Positions 1 through 9,376 of a stretch of 64,000 nt of DNA are shown piece after piece. Where the stretch lies: positions 124,001 to 188,000 of the forward strand of contig NZ_FYEW01000004.1 of NCBI RefSeq assembly GCF_900187375.1, read 5' to 3'. This DNA is from Hymenobacter gelipurpurascens. GTDB lineage: Bacteria; Bacteroidota; Bacteroidia; Cytophagales; Hymenobacteraceae. How positions within the stretch are numbered: the first letter of the stretch is position 1; every line of letters starts with the position of its first letter. A program made the translations under genes and the position numbers. The notes beneath the pieces are model-generated. The model saw only the letters and a program-made list of their open reading frames with translations, was not told the origin of the DNA and did no database searches.

Positions 1-2
1 AG

Positions 3-410
3 CAGGTCTACTCCGTACAGGCCGAGCAACTAACTTGGGGGCTTAGGGCTCAGGATGAAGCCTCCCAGGCCGTGTTACCCGTAATGCGGACCGACGTATC
101 CTTAACGGCTGCTACGGGCAAAATTATTCTAGACTGTAAGTACTACCGGCAGGCCCTCGTGCGACACCATGCCCGAGAGCGGATTATCTCTGCTCACTTG
201 TATCAGCTATATGCGTACCTCCAGCACGGCCAGCCAGCCAAGCGACTCGTTCCGCTGGAAGCCATTCTGCTCTACCCGGTAACGGTAAAAGCGTACCGCT
301 TCGGCTATGAGGTAGCGGGAACGGACCATAAGATGCGTGTGGAAACGGTGAACCTGGACCAACCCTGGCGGGAAGTAGAACGAGAGCTGCTAACTGTGAT
401 AGGCCTTTAA
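3..410 (+). CDS. mcrC: McrC-like restriction subunit, 3' end only
   Basis: The reading frame is open from the window edge, so the start lies outside. The visible 135 residues match the C-terminal half of McrC, the partner of the McrB GTPase in modification-dependent (type IV) restriction. The segment around LPVMRTDVSL followed by IILDCKYY is the family's PD-(D/E)XK nuclease core (Asp in TDV, then D-C-K), and the following helix SAHLYQLYAYL is also typical. McrC gives the McrBC complex its DNA-cutting activity on modified DNA. An mcrB gene would be expected just upstream, off the window. It opens the defence-rich part of the contig. Confidence 0.8.
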   Translation, partial: QVYSVQAEQLTWGLRAQDEASQAVLPVMRTDVSLTAATGKIILDCKYYRQALVRHHARERIISAHLYQLYAYLQHGQPAKRLVPLEAILLYPVTVKAYRFGYEVAGTDHKMRVETVNLDQPWREVERELLTVIGL

Positions 411-497
411 GGGAATAGCCAAACAGGGCGTATACAGGTACCAAAGCCACCGCAGAATTCTCAGGGTTGAACGATGTCCTGTAACCTCTGCCAGGTG

Positions 498-525
498 CTA
501 GTGAAGTCCATTTGGGCTTCACTAG
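498..525. repeat. Inverted repeat after mcrC
   Basis: Arms CTAGTGAAG (498-506) and CTTCACTAG (517-525), with nearly complementary inner bases. It lies about 90 bases past the mcrC stop and could end transcription, but there is no clear T-run. The rest of the 246-base gap before the next gene shows nothing else. Confidence 0.45.
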
Positions 526-656
526 TCGGCGTTTCATTAGGACAGAATACTAGAACCGTCAGTTGCCTTCTTCCTAGTAGTTTGGTCTACTAGCTGTGTC
601 CTGCTACCTTTCTAAGCTTTTTACCTTACCCTATTTTAACTGCTACTAGCGTGTTA

Positions 657-3560
657 ATGCTTCGTTATATTTTGTTAGCAGTCGCTCTGCTAGTTAACGC
701 TCCGCTATCCGAATCTATCGCCCAAACGACCGCGACTGCCGCTCCTAAAGCCGTCACGGTGTATCTCTGCCAGAGCCGCCAGAGCCAGGTGTATCACTAT
801 ACCCGTGCGTGCCCAGGGTTGAACACCTGCTCTACCTCCTTGAAGCAAACTACCGTCGCCAAAGCGCGCCGAGTAGGCCGTCGCGCTTGTCGGCTGGCTA
901 GTTGCGCTAAAAGGCAGAGCCCCACCACACATCAAGCATCCAACACCCCTCCCCCATCTTCCCCCCTCTCCTATGCGCCGTGGAGCCTAGTGGTGTTGCT
1001 GCTGGGGTACGGAGGCTACCGCCGGCAGGTATCCGTTCGTAAACGAGATGCCCGGACCCTGAAACTGCGTGTCTGGCTAGTACCGCTGGAGCAAGCGGAG
1101 GCCACCTTCCGAACGAAGACCACGGTTGCCTCCGGCTTTTTCGATCACTACGCCCTCAGCCAATGGAAAGAGCAGTACCAGCAGGCCTTCGCCGAGGTCA
1201 GTGGTGTCGCGTATCACGATACCACCCTGTCTTCCTTAGAAAAAGCCACCATTCACTCCTTCCTAGAGCATTACGGCCGAGCCGAGGAGCTGCGGCAGGC
1301 ATATAACGCCGAGTTCATCCCACAGGAACTGGAACGTTACGATTCCCTATTCAGCCATATCGAAGGCCGCAGTTTAGATCAGCAGCAGCGGACGGCCATT
1401 GTACGCAATGAAACCAACAGCTTGGTCGTGGCCGGCGCAGGCTCGGGAAAAACAACCACCATCATTGGTAAGGTGAAGTATGTGCTGGAGCGCTATCAAA
1501 CCCCTCCGGGGAATATCTTGCTCATCTCCTTCACCAAGGCCTCGGCCGCTACCCTCGCTGCCCGCCTGGGCCTGGACAGTCTAGTACCCAAAACCTTCCA
1601 CAAATTCGGGAAGGATATTATCTGTGCCGTGGAAGGCAAGCAGCCCTCCCTGTATGCGGATAGCCAATTTGGAACCTTCATCACGTCGGCCTTTAACGAG
1701 CTCATGCAGACGCCGGCGTATGCCGAGCAGGTGACGACCTACTTCCAACATTACCTCAAGCCGGCTAAGCCCAATGAGGAATTTCAAGATCAAGGCCAGT
1801 ACATTCAACACCTAAAGGACCACAACTTCCGCTCCTACAAAACAGTCGGCAAAACGTTCCAGGGACGGACCACCTACAAGCAGGAAGTGGTCAAAAGCGT
1901 GGAAGAGTGTCAGATCGCCAACTTCTTGCTTTTCCACGGCGTGGAGTATCAGTATGAAGCCCCCTACGAGCATGACACGGCTTCTTCCGAGTACGCGCAG
2001 TGGAAGCCAGATTTTACCCTCACGCAAGGGGGGAAAAGAGTCTATCTAGAGCACTTCGGCATCGACCGGGAGGGCAACGTTCCCGCCTTCTTTGCCCAGC
2101 CGGGGCAGTCCCGGCAGGCTGCCAGCGCGCAATATCGCAGCAAGATGGAGTGGGCACGCCAGACCAGCCAGCAGTACGGCACCCCCTTGGTGGAATCCTA
2201 CAGCTACCAGAAGCAGGAGAACACCCTCTTCTCGCAGTTGGAAGCCAACTTAGCCCAGCAGGGAATTGTGTTGCAGCCCAAATCCCCCGCGGCCATCTGG
2301 GAGATCATTTCCGCGGCGGCTGCGGAGGAAGTCAAAGGCTTCAGCACCCTGTTGCAAACTTTCATCATCTTGATGAAGTCTGACAATGTTTCGCTGGAGG
2401 ACCTGCGGAAAAAGAATGAGGCTACCGCCCATGAACACCAACGGGAGCGCAATCACCGGTTTTTGGATCTGGTGGGCCCTATTTACGCGCGCTACCAGCA
2501 GCACTTAAAAGACCGGCGGGAAATCGATTTTAGCGACCTGATTAATAAGGCCACTGAGTATATCGCTACCGGAGCCTATAACAAGCCGTTCGAGTATCTC
2601 ATCATTGATGAGTTTCAGGATATCTCGAAGGGCCGCGCCCGACTCATCCAAGCTATACAGGCCCGAAATCCATCGTGCAAACTCTTCTGCGTTGGTGATG
2701 ACTGGCAATCCATTTACCGTTTCGCCGGCAGTGATATCAGCCTATTCACGGACTTCAGCGACCACTTCGGGGTTAGTGCTACGTCGGCTATCGAGACCAC
2801 ATATCGGTTTCATGAGCCGCTGATTTCCCTTTCTAGTGCCTTTATTACCCAGAACCCGCGTCAGAAGAATAAGAAGCTGAAAAGTGCCAGCGCAGGCAAG
2901 AAAACGGACTATCGGATCGTCTACCAGGAATCTGAAGAGCAGGACGACACGCTAGTGCTAAAACAGATCCTGGAGGAGTTGATCGCGCAGTTGCCCGGGA
3001 TTGCCAGCAAAGAGTTGTTGCTGTTAGGCCGATATTCCTTTGACTGGAAGCGCATCAAGAATACGGCCCGTACCTTCTCGATGGATTCCGCTAGTCAGGT
3101 TCTTTCTTATGCATACCAGGATAGTCTAGGTCAAGCCCAACGCCTACACCTACCGTTTATGACCGTGCATAAAGCCAAAGGGCTGGAAGCTGATGTGGTT
3201 ATTCTGCTTAATTGCAATGCCGGCAAGTTTGGGTTTCCCTCGCAGCTGTCCGATGACCCAGTGTTGAGTTTGCTGCTCAGCGGTGCGGACCAGTATGAGA
3301 ATGCGGAAGAGCGCCGGCTATTTTATGTGGCTCTTACTCGAGCCAAAGAGCAAGTGATTCTCGTGACGGATCCGGCTGCCAAATCAAAGTTCATCACCGA
3401 GTTGGAGGGCGAAGACCACCATAGCTCCCGGAAGAAGTGTCCGGTGTGTGTGACCGCTGATCTATACAAGCGCAGCGGGACTACGAATGACAAGCTGTGG
3501 ACCTTTTACGGCTGTGCCAACTATGCTTACGGCTGCAACTATCGAGAATGGGTGCGCTAA
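657..3560 (+). CDS. UvrD/helicase IV-like helicase with secreted N-terminal domain and C-terminal zinc ribbon
   Basis: Superfamily 1 DNA helicase. ATG at 657 is preferred to the GTG six bases upstream because it gives a clean signal peptide (LLAVALLVNAPLSES). Layout: signal peptide (1-22); a Cys-rich small domain (about 35-85, with CPGLNTC and CRLASC) like stand-alone secreted proteins common in Bacteroidota; a membrane helix (about 105-120, LVVLLLGY); a basic linker; then the helicase. VAGAGSGKTT is Walker A, IIDEFQD Walker B, and VALTRAKEQV the C-terminal motif VI. The segment KPDFTL to YLEHFGID is the insert seen in E. coli helicase IV. The last 45 residues carry CPVC and two further Cys of a topoisomerase-type zinc ribbon. 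The predicted topology puts the Cys-rich domain outside and the helicase inside. Whether the fusion is natural or a merge of two genes cannot be settled here, but the frame is continuous. Confidence 0.8.
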   Translation: MLRYILLAVALLVNAPLSESIAQTTATAAPKAVTVYLCQSRQSQVYHYTRACPGLNTCSTSLKQTTVAKARRVGRRACRLASCAKRQSPTTHQASNTPPPSSPLSYAPWSLVVLLLGYGGYRRQVSVRKRDARTLKLRVWLVPLEQAEATFRTKTTVASGFFDHYALSQWKEQYQQAFAEVSGVAYHDTTLSSLEKATIHSFLEHYGRAEELRQAYNAEFIPQELERYDSLFSHIEGRSLDQQQRTAIVRNETNSLVVAGAGSGKTTTIIGKVKYVLERYQTPPGNILLISFTKASAATLAARLGLDSLVPKTFHKFGKDIICAVEGKQPSLYADSQFGTFITSAFNELMQTPAYAEQVTTYFQHYLKPAKPNEEFQDQGQYIQHLKDHNFRSYKTVGKTFQGRTTYKQEVVKSVEECQIANFLLFHGVEYQYEAPYEHDTASSEYAQWKPDFTLTQGGKRVYLEHFGIDREGNVPAFFAQPGQSRQAASAQYRSKMEWARQTSQQYGTPLVESYSYQKQENTLFSQLEANLAQQGIVLQPKSPAAIWEIISAAAAEEVKGFSTLLQTFIILMKSDNVSLEDLRKKNEATAHEHQRERNHRFLDLVGPIYARYQQHLKDRREIDFSDLINKATEYIATGAYNKPFEYLIIDEFQDISKGRARLIQAIQARNPSCKLFCVGDDWQSIYRFAGSDISLFTDFSDHFGVSATSAIETTYRFHEPLISLSSAFITQNPRQKNKKLKSASAGKKTDYRIVYQESEEQDDTLVLKQILEELIAQLPGIASKELLLLGRYSFDWKRIKNTARTFSMDSASQVLSYAYQDSLGQAQRLHLPFMTVHKAKGLEADVVILLNCNAGKFGFPSQLSDDPVLSLLLSGADQYENAEERRLFYVALTRAKEQVILVTDPAAKSKFITELEGEDHHSSRKKCPVCVTADLYKRSGTTNDKLWTFYGCANYAYGCNYREWVR

Positions 3561-3819
3561 ATACTTTCCATTATCATCTCTTTTCAGCCGGTTAAAGCAT
3601 GGTGATGAAGTGAAAACTCCGGAGCCCCTAAGCCTACAGGTCGGAGGGTCACAAAACCGCGTTTCCAGCGAATAGATTGGAGCTGCTTCGGATCAAAAAG
3701 TCGCTTTTATTAGCTCCCTATTCAATCCCAAACACGCTCTAAAGCGCCCCCCCCCTGGATTTTCTCGCAGGTTCATAACACCGTCTAGACTACTCCCCCC
3801 CCCCAAAAAAATAACAGGT
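3561..3819. other. Convergent intergenic gap with poly-C tracts
   Basis: Between two convergent genes. It holds a run of 9 C (3747-3755) and a run of 10 C followed by 7 A (3795-3811). No gene seen. It also contains GCGTTTCCAGCGAAT (3660-3674), which recurs near 19,190. Confidence 0.6.
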
Positions 3820-4656
3820 TTAAACAAGTTCTTTTAAAAATTTAGTCTTTACGAATTCCATTAGCTGAAAGTATATCTCATTTTTTTTAATTTTTTTAAA
3901 ATATGGTATGTAAGGCTTCCAATTTTTGTCAAAAGCAATAAATTGCGTTGTAAAATCAATAACAATTTCTTCGAATAAATTTAAATCATTTAGACGCTTT
4001 AAATCAGTTAAATCAATTTCTTCAAAATACAATATAAATCTCAGTGGATTATACACTTTCCTTATAGTTATTATTTCCCAAGTTAAATTTTCAGTATTCG
4101 ACCATCTTAAAACGATGTAATGTGAGAATCTGATAATATTATAAACTATTAATTGCCACTTTGCGTCAGTTATAAAGAGGCGGTATCCACCAAATGCCAT
4201 TTCTTCTGATTCTTTACCAAGAGCAATCAGAGGAGCAGTTTTTTTTAGTAAACTACTTAAATTAGTTTCAGGGGTTCTTATAAAGCCCCATTTTAAAATA
4301 TCTCCCCAATACTCATCAGTAATACGTCTTAAATATAATCCATAATGTCGATTTTGTAATACTTCCAGGCCATTTTTCTTAAGCAATTTATTTCCTGCTT
4401 CAAGTAGTTGAAAGAATGGGCAAATCGATACAAAAAAAATTAATAAAAAAGAGAAATAATTAAGTTTAATATTATAAAATAGTGAAAATTTTATCAAAAA
4501 ATAGCACGTAAGAGAGGTCAAAGACAACCAAAGTATTATGAGTGTGTAACCAAGTAATACTGATTTTCGCGGAGTATTCTTTGAATATAGTTTTGCTAAT
4601 GCAATCGTTTCATCAAACGTAAGTTCCGTCAAATTGTGATTTGAATTTTCCATCAA
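3820..4656 (-). CDS. AT-rich two-helix membrane protein, unknown function
   Basis: Not recognised. The 278-residue product has two hydrophobic helices near residues 35-60 and 68-85 and a long, probably cytoplasmic C-terminal part rich in Lys, Ile and Phe. Base composition is strikingly AT-rich compared with the GC-rich helicase upstream and hydrolase cluster downstream, which suggests recent acquisition. It lies alone, convergent with the helicase gene and about 230 bases past the end of the next minus-strand gene, so it could be read in the same direction as that conflict gene. A membrane sensor or effector role would only be a guess from position. Confidence 0.6.
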   Translation of the reverse strand: MMENSNHNLTELTFDETIALAKLYSKNTPRKSVLLGYTLIILWLSLTSLTCYFLIKFSLFYNIKLNYFSFLLIFFVSICPFFQLLEAGNKLLKKNGLEVLQNRHYGLYLRRITDEYWGDILKWGFIRTPETNLSSLLKKTAPLIALGKESEEMAFGGYRLFITDAKWQLIVYNIIRFSHYIVLRWSNTENLTWEIITIRKVYNPLRFILYFEEIDLTDLKRLNDLNLFEEIVIDFTTQFIAFDKNWKPYIPYFKKIKKNEIYFQLMEFVKTKFLKELV

Positions 4657-4888
4657 GTTTTATAAAATATTTAATTTACCTCTATTTCATAATATCACAA
4701 GTAGTAGCAATTCCTCTAATATTGTTACTAAATAGCGTATTTCACCTTGCATTTCAAATGCGAAAGTTGTTTAGATGAAAGCCAGTATGCAGGTGTTGTA
4801 ATAATTGCGCATAAATTTCAAAGCTTTAAGCTTGGGAGCAGTCTGTGTTGAATTATGCCAATATGATGCGTTAAGAAGCATACTCTTT

Positions 4889-6409
4889 TCAGTTGCCTTT
4901 TTTGGGAAGCTTACACTTAGGTATTCGCTTCAAAGGTGTAATAAAGCGCAAAGGATCATTCGCTAACAAGACACGCAATTTGGCCAGCTGCTCCTCGGTG
5001 GTTACTTTCATCCAAGGTTCCGGGGCAATCGCATATGCGTATTGAATAATGCGGTTGGCCTCCTCAAACAAACCCACGCCGAAGTAGGCTTCTCCTTGGC
5101 TGGCCATCACCCAGTACCGTTCGGCAGCCTCTTTCTGCTGTTCTTCCTTCGATTGGTAGACTTCGGGCGTTCTTGGAAAAGTCTGCACTGCTAGCGATTG
5201 ATTACAAAGCTCAATGACTTCTTTTCGTACCCGTTGGGCTTGCACGTAATCGGCAATGGCCTCAGCCGGCACCTTCGATTCGGCTGCCCGCTTGTTGAGC
5301 AAAAAAGCGAAGTTGATGCCGTTGTAGTGGTCGTTGCGTAGGTAATAGCCGCGTTCATAAGCCCGGATGGCTTCGTCCAGTAATGCGTTGTTATCCTCCT
5401 TCCCATTGGTCTTAGATGAAACAACATCTGCTGTACGCTTAGTCAAGTCCCAGAGACGCTTGTGAATGCTGCCCCACATGCCCAAGGTCTCGGTGTCGTT
5501 GGTGGTGTGCGGGGCCAACGGGGCTAGCACACTGCGAGCCGCCAGCAAGGCTGCTTCTTCGGTGGGCTGCTTGCTTTTGTATGTAGCCAGTGCCAGCTGC
5601 TGCAACAGGTAGGGGTCTTCCTGGTCTTCCGAACTCGCCTCGAAGGTTGCCGCTTGTCGAAGCTGTTTGCGGCTGTTGGCCTGGGTCTTGCGCACCACTT
5701 CCAGTAGTCTTTTCATCTCCAACCAGTTCTCTTTTTTTTTTGCTTCACCTACTTGGGCCATGAGCGCCCGGTGCGTCGGGTTGTCGGCCCCATCGGATTC
5801 ATTACCCTCGGGTGTTGTTTTTGGCTCTAGGCTCTTTGCCGCAGTCGCAGCGCTGCGCATGGCTTCCTGCATTTTTTGCAGCGCGGGGGGCGTCAGGTTT
5901 TTCAGAAACGTGTAAACCGGGCTGTCCTGTTCTATAGGATCCTTCGCCAAGATTTGCTGAATTGCTTCGGTCAGCAATTTCTGGAAACGTCGCGCCTCGC
6001 TGGCCCCAATGTCTTCGCCCAAGTGATGGTACTGCCGTACGGCCACATGGTTCACGTCGAAGGGAAAGGTCTTGATGCCGTCTTCGGCCACGATGATGGT
6101 GGTGAACGGGCGCAACGCGTGCCGGATGCCCAGTTCGTAGAACGCGTTTTTGTTGGATGTCGACAGGTCGGCCACTACCACGTCGGCGCTGAGGAGCAGT
6201 TCGTACATGGGCATGTCAATCAGGCCGGAATGCACGATTTCGTCGGCGCGAATGCAGCGCAACCCAGCCGCTTCCACCCCCGGCTTGATCATGTTTTGGT
6301 ACGACATGTCCAAATCCAAGGTCCGCCCAGTTTCAAAATCGACTTTTTTCCCAAATCCCATTATGACGAAGCACGTCTTCTGGGATTGATTTTCCTGGTG
6401 TGGTGCCAT
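4889..6409 (-). CDS. Deoxyribohydrolase-like (DRHyd) plus TRAFs-binding/TPR-S protein
   Basis: The N-terminal 165 residues form a nucleoside 2-deoxyribosyltransferase-like Rossmann domain: CFVIMGFGKK at the first strand, RADEI in the middle, and VVADLSTSNKNAFYELGIRHAL carrying the conserved Glu expected in the active site (split here only to describe it; DLS and FYELG are the key parts). After a low-complexity linker, residues about 205-495 are helical repeats of the MAP3K TRAFs-binding (DUF4071, TPR-S) type. In comparative genomics this pair is the bacterial counterpart of the ASK1 N-terminus and is linked to nucleotide-derived signalling in conflict systems. It is divergent from the hydrolase and trypsin genes across a 183-base gap. 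Predicted role: generate or sense a nucleotide-based signal. The activity itself is inferred. Confidence 0.75.
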   Translation of the reverse strand: MAPHQENQSQKTCFVIMGFGKKVDFETGRTLDLDMSYQNMIKPGVEAAGLRCIRADEIVHSGLIDMPMYELLLSADVVVADLSTSNKNAFYELGIRHALRPFTTIIVAEDGIKTFPFDVNHVAVRQYHHLGEDIGASEARRFQKLLTEAIQQILAKDPIEQDSPVYTFLKNLTPPALQKMQEAMRSAATAAKSLEPKTTPEGNESDGADNPTHRALMAQVGEAKKKENWLEMKRLLEVVRKTQANSRKQLRQAATFEASSEDQEDPYLLQQLALATYKSKQPTEEAALLAARSVLAPLAPHTTNDTETLGMWGSIHKRLWDLTKRTADVVSSKTNGKEDNNALLDEAIRAYERGYYLRNDHYNGINFAFLLNKRAAESKVPAEAIADYVQAQRVRKEVIELCNQSLAVQTFPRTPEVYQSKEEQQKEAAERYWVMASQGEAYFGVGLFEEANRIIQYAYAIAPEPWMKVTTEEQLAKLRVLLANDPLRFITPLKRIPKCKLPKKGN

Positions 6410-6592
6410 ATGGTTGAATCAAGAGGGCAGCAACGCCTTGAAGAGTGGAAGGGACGACGGGCTTATGTGGCAAGGGGGAGCAACGCAAGCGGGGTACATA
6501 AACGTCGCACCGTAAGCATCTTACCTCAGTTAATTATCAACAATTATAATTTATATTTAATACATTGATAATACAACTTCTCTAACATTCAA
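6410..6592. promoter_or_regulatory. Divergent promoter region
   Basis: 183 bases between two divergent genes of the same cluster. The part at 6530-6590 is AT-rich and probably holds the promoters. I see no convincing consensus element or operator. Confidence 0.35.
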
Positions 6593-7576
6593 ATGGCACA
6601 CATCACCTTCATTCACGGCATTTCCAACAAGCCCGAGGCCGCTAAATTGCATGCCATTTGGCGCCAAGCTCTCGCGAAAGACTATCCTGCGCACGACGTG
6701 GTGGTGGATTTGGATTCCCTGGGAGTTACCTCGTCCATGGTATACTGGGCCGACGTCTTGTACGACAAGCCGTTGGAAGGCCCCTCCATCGAAGAAGAGG
6801 CGCTGCAGGAGGAGGAGTTTGAGGGAGTGGTGGCCGCCGGGCCGGAAGCGGGGGGGGACCCGGATATGGCGTGGCGGCAGCACTTGCGCGGCAAGGAGCA
6901 ACGCATGGTGGATTCACTGGCCGCCAAGCTCAACTTTGACGTGCTAGTCAACGACACGTTCACTCCGCCGAAAGCCGAGGTGAACGAAACCCTGGAACGC
7001 ATTCCTCTGCCCTGGTTTGTCAAGCGCCGGATCATGAAGCAGTTCCTGCGGGACGTGCACCACTATCTGTTCAACGAAAGCTTCAGCCCCCGCATGGGCG
7101 ACACGTACCGAGTGCGAGACGAGATTCGCGCACGTTTGCTGGCAGCACTGCAGGAAGGGGCGACGAAGCCCGGTCCCCACGTGGTCGTCAGCCACAGCAT
7201 GGGGACGGTGATTGCCTACGACTGCCTCACGCGCGTGGAGGGTTGCCCATCCGTGGATGCGCTCATGACCATCGGAAGCCCCTTGGGCTTGGACGAAGTG
7301 CAGGATCAGCTCATCCCGGACGGAGCCTCCAGCCGACGGTTTCCTACGGAAAACGGGTTTCCTCGAAAAGTGGAGGGCTCGTGGGTAAGCGTGTACGATC
7401 GGCTGGACCCCGTCACCGGATTTGACGGGAACATCGCCGATGACTTTCTCCAAGGAGGCAAGGAGGTGGTTCAGGTCATTCAGGAGGCAAATTGGGGCTC
7501 TTGGCGGCACAACATCTCCAAGTACTTCGCGGGACCGCAGTTACGCGTCGCGCTCTCCCAACAACTCGGCTTTTAA
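6593..7576 (+). CDS. Alpha/beta hydrolase of the conflict cluster
   Basis: 327-residue serine hydrolase. It begins MAHITFIHGISNKP, the HG oxyanion-loop start of lipase-like alpha/beta hydrolases. The nucleophile elbow is SHSMG with Ser202 (codon 7196-7198), and a late Asp (VYDRLDPV region) and His (SWRHN) complete a plausible triad. There is no signal peptide, so it should act in the cytoplasm. The stop is 10 bases before the ATG of the TPR-S/trypsin gene, so the two are almost certainly co-transcribed. Hydrolases of this kind are common effectors next to TPR-S, STAND or trypsin modules; the substrate (lipid, ester or other) is unknown. Confidence 0.8.
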   Translation: MAHITFIHGISNKPEAAKLHAIWRQALAKDYPAHDVVVDLDSLGVTSSMVYWADVLYDKPLEGPSIEEEALQEEEFEGVVAAGPEAGGDPDMAWRQHLRGKEQRMVDSLAAKLNFDVLVNDTFTPPKAEVNETLERIPLPWFVKRRIMKQFLRDVHHYLFNESFSPRMGDTYRVRDEIRARLLAALQEGATKPGPHVVVSHSMGTVIAYDCLTRVEGCPSVDALMTIGSPLGLDEVQDQLIPDGASSRRFPTENGFPRKVEGSWVSVYDRLDPVTGFDGNIADDFLQGGKEVVQVIQEANWGSWRHNISKYFAGPQLRVALSQQLGF

Positions 7577-7586
7577 GTGCGCCGCC

Positions 7587-9287
7587 ATGACCCGCAGTCC
7601 AATCGAGTTCGTGTGCGCGCTTTCCGAATCGCTGCGCACATTCGACGCCCCGGGCACGGTAGCCCTGGGCGAAGAACTGATTGCGTGGCTGTACGCGCGC
7701 CCCGATTCGTTCCCCCCCAGCGAAGCCGAGAAGGTGCTGGCCCTGCTGTGCAGCAAGCGCATGTTTGGGCTGCAGCAACGAGTCAGCGACGCGCTGCTGC
7801 AAACCGAACGCGGCACCCTCAAGATACAGCTGCAGCATGCACAGGCCCTTATAGACCAAGGGTGCCTCACCGCGGCCCTGGCCGTGCTGGCGAACTTGCT
7901 CACCGCGGCTGGTGTGGCCGGGAACAATATGGAGGCCGCGAAGGAGCACTCCGAAGCCCAGGGCTTGATCGGGCGCGTGCACAAGCAGCTGTATGTCAAC
8001 GCTGCGGGGACCGAAAACCCGCACGTGCGGCAGCACCTGAGGCAAGCCGTCTTTGCGTACCTGACCGCGTACGCGGAGGCCCCGGAGGCGAATCTCTGGC
8101 ACGGCATCAACGTGGTAGCTCTGCTTTTTCGGGCGGAGCGCGACGGGATTGGGCTGGCGGGAATAGCCGAACCCCACCAGCTCGCGCGGAATCTGCTGGA
8201 GCGGGTTACCGAGCAATACGACAAGGGCCTGGCCGACACTTGGGCTTTTGCCATTGCCGCGGAAGCGTGCCTGGCCTTGCCTTCCCCCACGGAGGCCTTG
8301 CGCTGGGTCGAGCGGTACATAAACCAGCCCTCCGCTGACGCGTTTGAGATCGCCGGGACGCTGCGACAGTTCACGGAGGTGTGGCAAGTGGAGCGCAACC
8401 CAGATATGGCCAAGCATATCCTTCCCATACTGCAGGCCTCTTTGCTGGCACGGGAAGGAGGACAGGTCGTGATGACGGTGGCGGAGCTTCACCAACACCA
8501 GCGGGAAGAAGCCAATACCTCGCAGGTGTACGAGAAAGTGTTTGGCTCGGACACCTTCAACACCTACAAATGGTACATGAAAGGCGCGGCCCGGTGCTTG
8601 GCCGTAGCGCGCATCGGCCGGGACGCTAGCCAAGGGGTGGGCACCGGATTTTTGTTGTGGGGTGAAAGTCTTCACCCCCAACTGAAGGGGCAGTTGGTCG
8701 TGCTCACCAACGCCCACGTGGTCAGTGAGGACCCGGCCCAAACCGAAGCCCTGCGACCTCAGGAGGCAGTCATCATTTTCGAAGCCCTGAACCCCGACGA
8801 GGAGTATCAGGTCGGCCAGTTGCTCTGGTCATCGCCTCCCACCGCACTGGACACCTCGATTCTGCTTTTTGCCCCCGAAGAGACCGACCGCTTGCGGAAG
8901 CTCGTCAAAGAAGTGGTGCCGTATCCTTTGGCCAAAGCCTTGCCCTTGGTGGGGGACGCGCAACAGCGGATCTACATCATAGGCCACCCTGCCGGGGGCA
9001 CACTCAGTGTGTCCTTACAGGGCAACGAATTAGTGGACCATCAAGACCCGCGGATTCATTACCGTACCCCCACGGTCGGGGGCAGCTCGGGCAGTCCCGT
9101 CTTCAACCGTCAGTGGGAGCTTATTGGCATTCACCACAAAGGCAGCGAGAATCTACCCATGCTGAATGGGAAGGTAGGCACATACCCGGCCAATGAGGGA
9201 CTATGGATTCAGACCATTAAAGCTGAATTGGCAAAGGCATTCGCCAATGGCCTGACAATTGAACATTCGAGGGCGAAATTTCACTAA
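7587..9287 (+). CDS. TPR-S scaffold fused to trypsin-like serine protease
   Basis: 566 residues from ATG 7587. The longer frame starting at 7422 overlaps the hydrolase gene and is rejected. Residues 1-320 are helical repeats resembling the TRAFs-binding/TPR-S region of the divergent DRHyd gene. Residues about 330-550 are a trypsin-like (Trypsin_2) protease with all three catalytic residues visible: His377 in LTNAHVV, Asp422 in LDTSILLF and Ser501 in GGSSGSPVF. There is no signal peptide, so it is an intracellular protease. Fusing the scaffold domain to the protease implies activation by a shared partner or ligand. Predicted role: effector that cleaves a host or phage protein on signal. Confidence 0.85.
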   Translation: MTRSPIEFVCALSESLRTFDAPGTVALGEELIAWLYARPDSFPPSEAEKVLALLCSKRMFGLQQRVSDALLQTERGTLKIQLQHAQALIDQGCLTAALAVLANLLTAAGVAGNNMEAAKEHSEAQGLIGRVHKQLYVNAAGTENPHVRQHLRQAVFAYLTAYAEAPEANLWHGINVVALLFRAERDGIGLAGIAEPHQLARNLLERVTEQYDKGLADTWAFAIAAEACLALPSPTEALRWVERYINQPSADAFEIAGTLRQFTEVWQVERNPDMAKHILPILQASLLAREGGQVVMTVAELHQHQREEANTSQVYEKVFGSDTFNTYKWYMKGAARCLAVARIGRDASQGVGTGFLLWGESLHPQLKGQLVVLTNAHVVSEDPAQTEALRPQEAVIIFEALNPDEEYQVGQLLWSSPPTALDTSILLFAPEETDRLRKLVKEVVPYPLAKALPLVGDAQQRIYIIGHPAGGTLSVSLQGNELVDHQDPRIHYRTPTVGGSSGSPVFNRQWELIGIHHKGSENLPMLNGKVGTYPANEGLWIQTIKAELAKAFANGLTIEHSRAKFH

Positions 9288-9376
9288 TAGCTTATTCTAT
9301 TCTTTTGGCGCTTATGCTCCCGAGTGTGCTGTATGATCTGCTGCGAATCGGACTCACTCATTGAATTTTATTCAGT

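Noticed and set aside
7422..7586. Longer N-terminus of the TPR-S/trypsin protein
   Set aside because: It would lie inside the hydrolase gene in another frame; ATG 7587 just after the hydrolase stop is the natural start.
7476..8741. Long minus-strand open frame across the trypsin gene
   Set aside because: Shadow of a GC-rich gene on the other strand; no domain pattern.
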